A DNA stretch of 10,294 nt from an uncultured Flammeovirgaceae bacterium (GTDB lineage Bacteria; Bacteroidota; Bacteroidia; Cytophagales; Cyclobacteriaceae), in contig CAMPJM010000108.1 in assembly GCA_946886805.1 (NCBI GenBank), positions 1 to 10,294 of the forward strand. The letters are read 5' to 3'. Numbering within the stretch: the first letter of the stretch is position 1; every line of letters starts with the position of its first letter. Both the position numbers and the translations under genes were made by a program. Of the stretch, positions 8,244 to 10,294 are shown piece after piece. Below the pieces are notes generated by a model. The model saw only the letters and a program-made list of their open reading frames with translations, was not told the origin of the DNA and ran no database searches.

Positions 8244-8510
8244 AACCGAGTTCAAAACGTGAGCGGGATTTGGCCTGTTTCTTTCGAATTATGTTAAGAG
8301 CGTGTAAATTGTGGGCAATGTACCAGTATAAACCTGTTGCTATACTGATCTTGTTCTACCCAGCTAACCCTCAACCGATTTGAAGAACTTGCAGCCTTTA
8401 GATAATCTGGCTATATTTCAAATCGTGCCACTGGTAGACACTGCGGCAATAGCGCTAAACGTCTAAAACTTCGTCGCACAACAAAAAATAAAGTGATTTT
8501 TGCCTAAAAT
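8244..8510. other. Noncoding sequence upstream of the Crp/Fnr gene
   Basis: No convincing gene, RNA or operator is visible. Short open frames exist on both strands (8201-8383 on +, and about 8179-8355 on - without an ATG), but both run through the inverted repeat and match nothing I know. I see no exact TAnnTTTG box. The promoter of the Crp/Fnr gene should lie near its right end, where the sequence turns A/T-rich (8480-8510). Confidence 0.4.
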
Positions 8511-9110
8511 ATGAATGATTTCCTACCGGTTATTGAATATATGTCGAGATATGTAGCACTTACAGACGATGAAATCAATAGGCTGATCCGTTTTTTCAAG
8601 ATAACAAAAGTAAAAAAGCGACAATTTATAGTGCAACCGGGATTTGTGTGTAAGAGCAAAAGTTATGTGGTAAAGGGTGCATTTAGAGGTTATTTGGTTG
8701 ATAAACAGGGCAAGGAACATACTTTAGCTTTTGCTATTGAAGATTGGTGGATTTCAGATTATAGCAGCTTGATATATCAGGAGCCTGCTACGCTGTTTGT
8801 TGAAGCCTTGGAAGATTCTATTCTCATACAAATCGATTACGAAGATGAACAAACGTTTTTGGAAGAAATTCCTAAACTGGAAAAATTCGAACGGATTATC
8901 ACCCAACGTTCTTTAGCTTTCCATCAAAAGAGACTGCTTGCCAATCTTACCCAAACTGCCGAAGAGCGCTACAACGGGTTTATGAGCAAATATTCGGCGA
9001 TTGCCAAACGAGTACCACAGTATGCTTTGGCTTCCTATCTAGGTTTTAGTACCGAGTATTTAAGCAAAATACGCAACAAAAAAACTAAAAAAGCTGATTC
9101 GATGAAATAA
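8511..9110 (+). CDS. Crp/Fnr-family transcriptional regulator, Bacteroidota type
   Basis: The 199-residue product has a two-domain Crp/Fnr layout. An N-terminal cyclic-nucleotide-binding-like beta-roll (about 25-115) carries VVKGAFRGYLVDKQGKEHTL. A dimer helix (about 117-150) and a C-terminal helix-turn-helix (about 165-188) follow, the latter with RVPQYALASYLGFSTEYLSK; the short HTH ending in STEYLSKIRNKK is typical of this group. The Gly-Glu...Arg-Ser phosphate-binding motif of cAMP-binding CRP is replaced by EDWWISDYSSL (77-87), so cAMP is an unlikely ligand. There is only one Cys (47), so an FNR-type iron-sulphur cluster is excluded. The effector is unknown. The next gene is an exported metallo-beta-lactamase-fold protein with an operator-like palindrome before its start, which makes it the best candidate target. 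An alternative start at Met11 (8541) is possible; the first ATG preserves more of the N-terminal helix. Confidence 0.9.
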   Translation: MNDFLPVIEYMSRYVALTDDEINRLIRFFKITKVKKRQFIVQPGFVCKSKSYVVKGAFRGYLVDKQGKEHTLAFAIEDWWISDYSSLIYQEPATLFVEALEDSILIQIDYEDEQTFLEEIPKLEKFERIITQRSLAFHQKRLLANLTQTAEERYNGFMSKYSAIAKRVPQYALASYLGFSTEYLSKIRNKKTKKADSMK

Positions 9111-9620
9111 ATGGTCATAGAAAACACTTTTATGCGTTTTGAACTTCCCAAAAGTTTCTCCAAATGAAAAACATAAAAGGATCAATAGTTTGGATACTTC
9201 GAAGAGTACGAAACAGACCGTTCTCCTGCATGGCAAAAACAAAATTGCAAAACCTTCGATCTGTCATGCTGACGATAGGAAGCATCTTGGTCTGTTTGCT
9301 TGTTCTATTGTCGTTCCTAATAAAGGCGCCGCTTACGAGCAGCTGCATTTTTGGGAAGCTTTAGGACGAAGCTCTGGCATTAGCATATAACGAAACGAAC
9401 CAAGATGCTTCCCCGTATCCAAAGTACGGGGCAAGCTGTTCCGCCAGCTGGCGGATGACAAAAAGATAGGCTTGTAATCCCTGGAAAGGGCGCAGGCAGG
9501 AAATATTTACCACTCACCACAATTTTCTATAGAATCAAAAACTTAAAAAAGTTAACCTAGTTCAACCTTATTTCCTAATCCAGTTCATTTTTATCTTTCT
9601 TATTCCAGCCCACTTTTGCA
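9111..9620. other. Intergenic region holding a composite repeat
   Basis: The 544-base gap between the Crp/Fnr and metallo-hydrolase genes lacks a believable gene. The short overlapping open frames at 9139-9390 have no domain pattern and run into the inverted repeat at 9262-9460. A weak hairpin just after the regulator stop (AAAACAC 9121-9127 with GCGTTTT 9134-9140, one mismatch) could help terminate it. From 9481 to 9600 the sequence is A/T-rich with no clear signal except a 13-mer, AGGAAATATTTAC (9498-9510), also found at 7193-7205. Confidence 0.5.
9262..9460. repeat. Composite inverted repeat, about 200 bp, MITE- or REP-like
   Basis: The outer ends TGTCAT (9262-9267) and ATGACA (9455-9460) are inverted, and an inner 14-bp pair, GGAAGCATCTTGGT (9278-9291) and ACCAAGATGCTTCC (9399-9412), is perfect. 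The right arm holds two more structures: the hairpin CCCCGTA/TACGGGG (9411-9417 and 9425-9431) and the perfect 14-bp palindrome CCGCCAGCTGGCGG (9441-9454). There is no transposase, so any movement would need enzymes supplied from elsewhere. Motifs of the type TGTCATGCTGA...AGCATCT recur between genes in many bacterial genomes, as far as I recall. Confidence 0.65.
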
Positions 9621-9636
9621 TTGTCAATAGTGACAA
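9621..9636. promoter_or_regulatory. Candidate Crp/Fnr-type operator upstream of the metallo-hydrolase gene
   Basis: TTGTCA-ATAG-TGACAA is a perfect 16-bp palindrome with 6-bp arms and a 4-base centre. The size and TTGnn(n)...CAA layout match Crp/Fnr family sites such as the FNR box TTGATnnnnATCAA. It ends 18 bases before the ATG of the metallo-hydrolase gene and lies 510 bases after the stop of a Crp/Fnr gene. A weak -7-like sequence, CACTTTTG (9611-9618, one base off consensus), sits just upstream. If that is the promoter, the operator would cover the transcription start and suit repression. The pairing of regulator and site is inferred. Confidence 0.45.
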
Positions 9637-9654
9637 ATAATAAAAACGAATAAA

Positions 9655-10294
9655 ATGGCAATGCAAAAATCAATCAATTTCAACAATAAACTGGTACTTT
9701 CATTATTGTTATTCTTCTTTCTATTTTCGTCTAATACGACAACAATAGCAAAAAGTGGAGATGGTGTTCCCGAAGTACAGGTTTTTCACATTCAGAACTA
9801 TTTCTCAGAGGCTTACCTTGTAAAAGGAAGTGGTGAGAAATTAATTTTAATTGAGACCGGTGTTCCAGTTGCGGGTTATCAGGACAGTTTAGTGAATTCA
9901 ATTAAAAAACTGGGATTTAAACCTGAAAATATTGCTTTGGCAATTGTGACCCACGGACATGGAGACCACGCAGGAAATGCTAAATTCCTACAGCAAACCT
10001 TTCAGATCCCCATTGCAGGAAGTAAATGGGACATGGACAAATTCAATTCCGGTAAGACAGATCTATCAAAAAGCGAAGATGTAAGTATATGGGGAAACAG
10101 GCTTCGACCATACTCTGATTTGAGCTACCAAGCATTCACACCAGACATCATCGTTGATGATACCTCTCTTGATCTCACAGAATACGGCGTCAATGGAAAA
10201 ATAATTCCGATAAAGGGTGGACACACACCCGGCGATTTACTGGTGCTGATTGGAAATAATCTTTTTGTTGGCGATGCTTTTGTTGGAACATTTA
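9655..10294 (+). CDS. Exported metallo-beta-lactamase-fold hydrolase, truncated at the right edge
   Basis: The frame opens at the ATG at 9655 (second in-frame ATG at 9661) and runs without a stop to the window end; 213 residues are visible. The N-terminus is a probable type I signal peptide: Lys12, hydrophobic 13-25, likely cleavage after TIA at about residue 33. The metal-binding signature HGHGDH (100-105) provides His100, His102, Asp104 and His105. A downstream His190 in GGHTPGD and Asp207 in VGDAF complete most of a two-zinc site; the last His is expected beyond the edge. The sequence around THGHGDHAGNAKFLQ is close to the subclass B3 beta-lactamase-like group, which also includes non-lactamase hydrolases, so I do not call it an antibiotic-resistance gene. 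It follows the Crp/Fnr gene on the same strand with its own operator-like palindrome and probably its own promoter. The substrate is unknown. Confidence 0.9.
   Translation, partial: MAMQKSINFNNKLVLSLLLFFFLFSSNTTTIAKSGDGVPEVQVFHIQNYFSEAYLVKGSGEKLILIETGVPVAGYQDSLVNSIKKLGFKPENIALAIVTHGHGDHAGNAKFLQQTFQIPIAGSKWDMDKFNSGKTDLSKSEDVSIWGNRLRPYSDLSYQAFTPDIIVDDTSLDLTEYGVNGKIIPIKGGHTPGDLLVLIGNNLFVGDAFVGTF

Noticed and set aside
8179..8355. Open - strand frame with some hydrophobic and aromatic residues
   Set aside because: It has no ATG, is bounded by stops at both ends and runs into the inverted repeat. It could be a gene remnant, but I cannot match it to any family.
8201..8383. Short + strand open frame of 60 codons
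   Set aside because: It starts inside the nested inverted repeat, has no recognisable motif, signal peptide or plausible start context, and overlaps an equally open frame on the other strand.
9139..9390. Overlapping open frames of 66-83 codons after the Crp/Fnr gene
   Set aside because: Several frames on both strands are open at once, residues show no domain pattern, and all pass through the composite inverted repeat.
6976..9654. CRISPR array, integron or intact insertion sequence among the intergenic repeats
   Set aside because: Repeats are short, irregular and inverted rather than evenly spaced direct repeats; there is no cas, integrase or transposase gene in the window.
9655..10294. Antibiotic-resistance beta-lactamase
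   Set aside because: The metal-binding motifs identify only the fold, shared by many hydrolases; the C-terminal part is missing and nothing seen is specific to beta-lactam substrates.

Overview
The window reads as chromosomal DNA of a Bacteroidota bacterium, most likely a member of the Flavobacteriia. The evidence is a tandem SusC/SusD glycan-uptake pair, an exported GH92 alpha-mannosidase, A-rich leaders in place of clear Shine-Dalgarno sites, a TAnnTTTG-type -7 box, a Bacteroidota-type Crp/Fnr regulator, and several dispersed hairpin repeats between genes. I cannot name the genus.

Bases 1-6975 are a compact polysaccharide utilisation locus on the + strand. It holds the 3' part of a SusC-type TonB-dependent transporter (its start lies left of the window), a SusD-type surface glycan-binding lipoprotein 21 bases downstream, a 13-bp perfect hairpin likely to be a terminator or attenuator, and a secreted GH92 enzyme. 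The GH92 keeps the catalytic Glu/Asp residues and the Trp and His-Glu pattern that I recall as typical of alpha-1,2-mannosidases. The simplest reading is binding and import of a mannose-containing glycan (N-glycan or mannan) by SusCD, with removal of alpha-mannose in the periplasm by GH92. Other genes of the locus may lie upstream, out of view.

Bases 6976-7322 hold no gene but are dense in hairpins and short direct and inverted repeats. A convergent - strand gene (7323-8015) encodes an unrecognised, probably surface-exposed lipoprotein with a plausible promoter at 8059-8066. The divergent gap before the next + strand gene contains a roughly 90-bp nested inverted repeat (8152-8243).

The Crp/Fnr-family regulator (8511-9110) is followed by a 544-bp gap carrying a roughly 200-bp composite inverted repeat (9262-9460). 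Just before the next gene is a perfect operator-like palindrome, TTGTCA-N4-TGACAA (9621-9636). That gene (9655 to the right edge, truncated) encodes an exported metallo-beta-lactamase-fold hydrolase. The regulator may control it, but this is inference.

I found no RNA genes, CRISPR array, intact insertion sequence, phage gene or defence system. The window is mostly ordinary. Its less explained parts are the intergenic repeats and the candidate Crp/Fnr operator.
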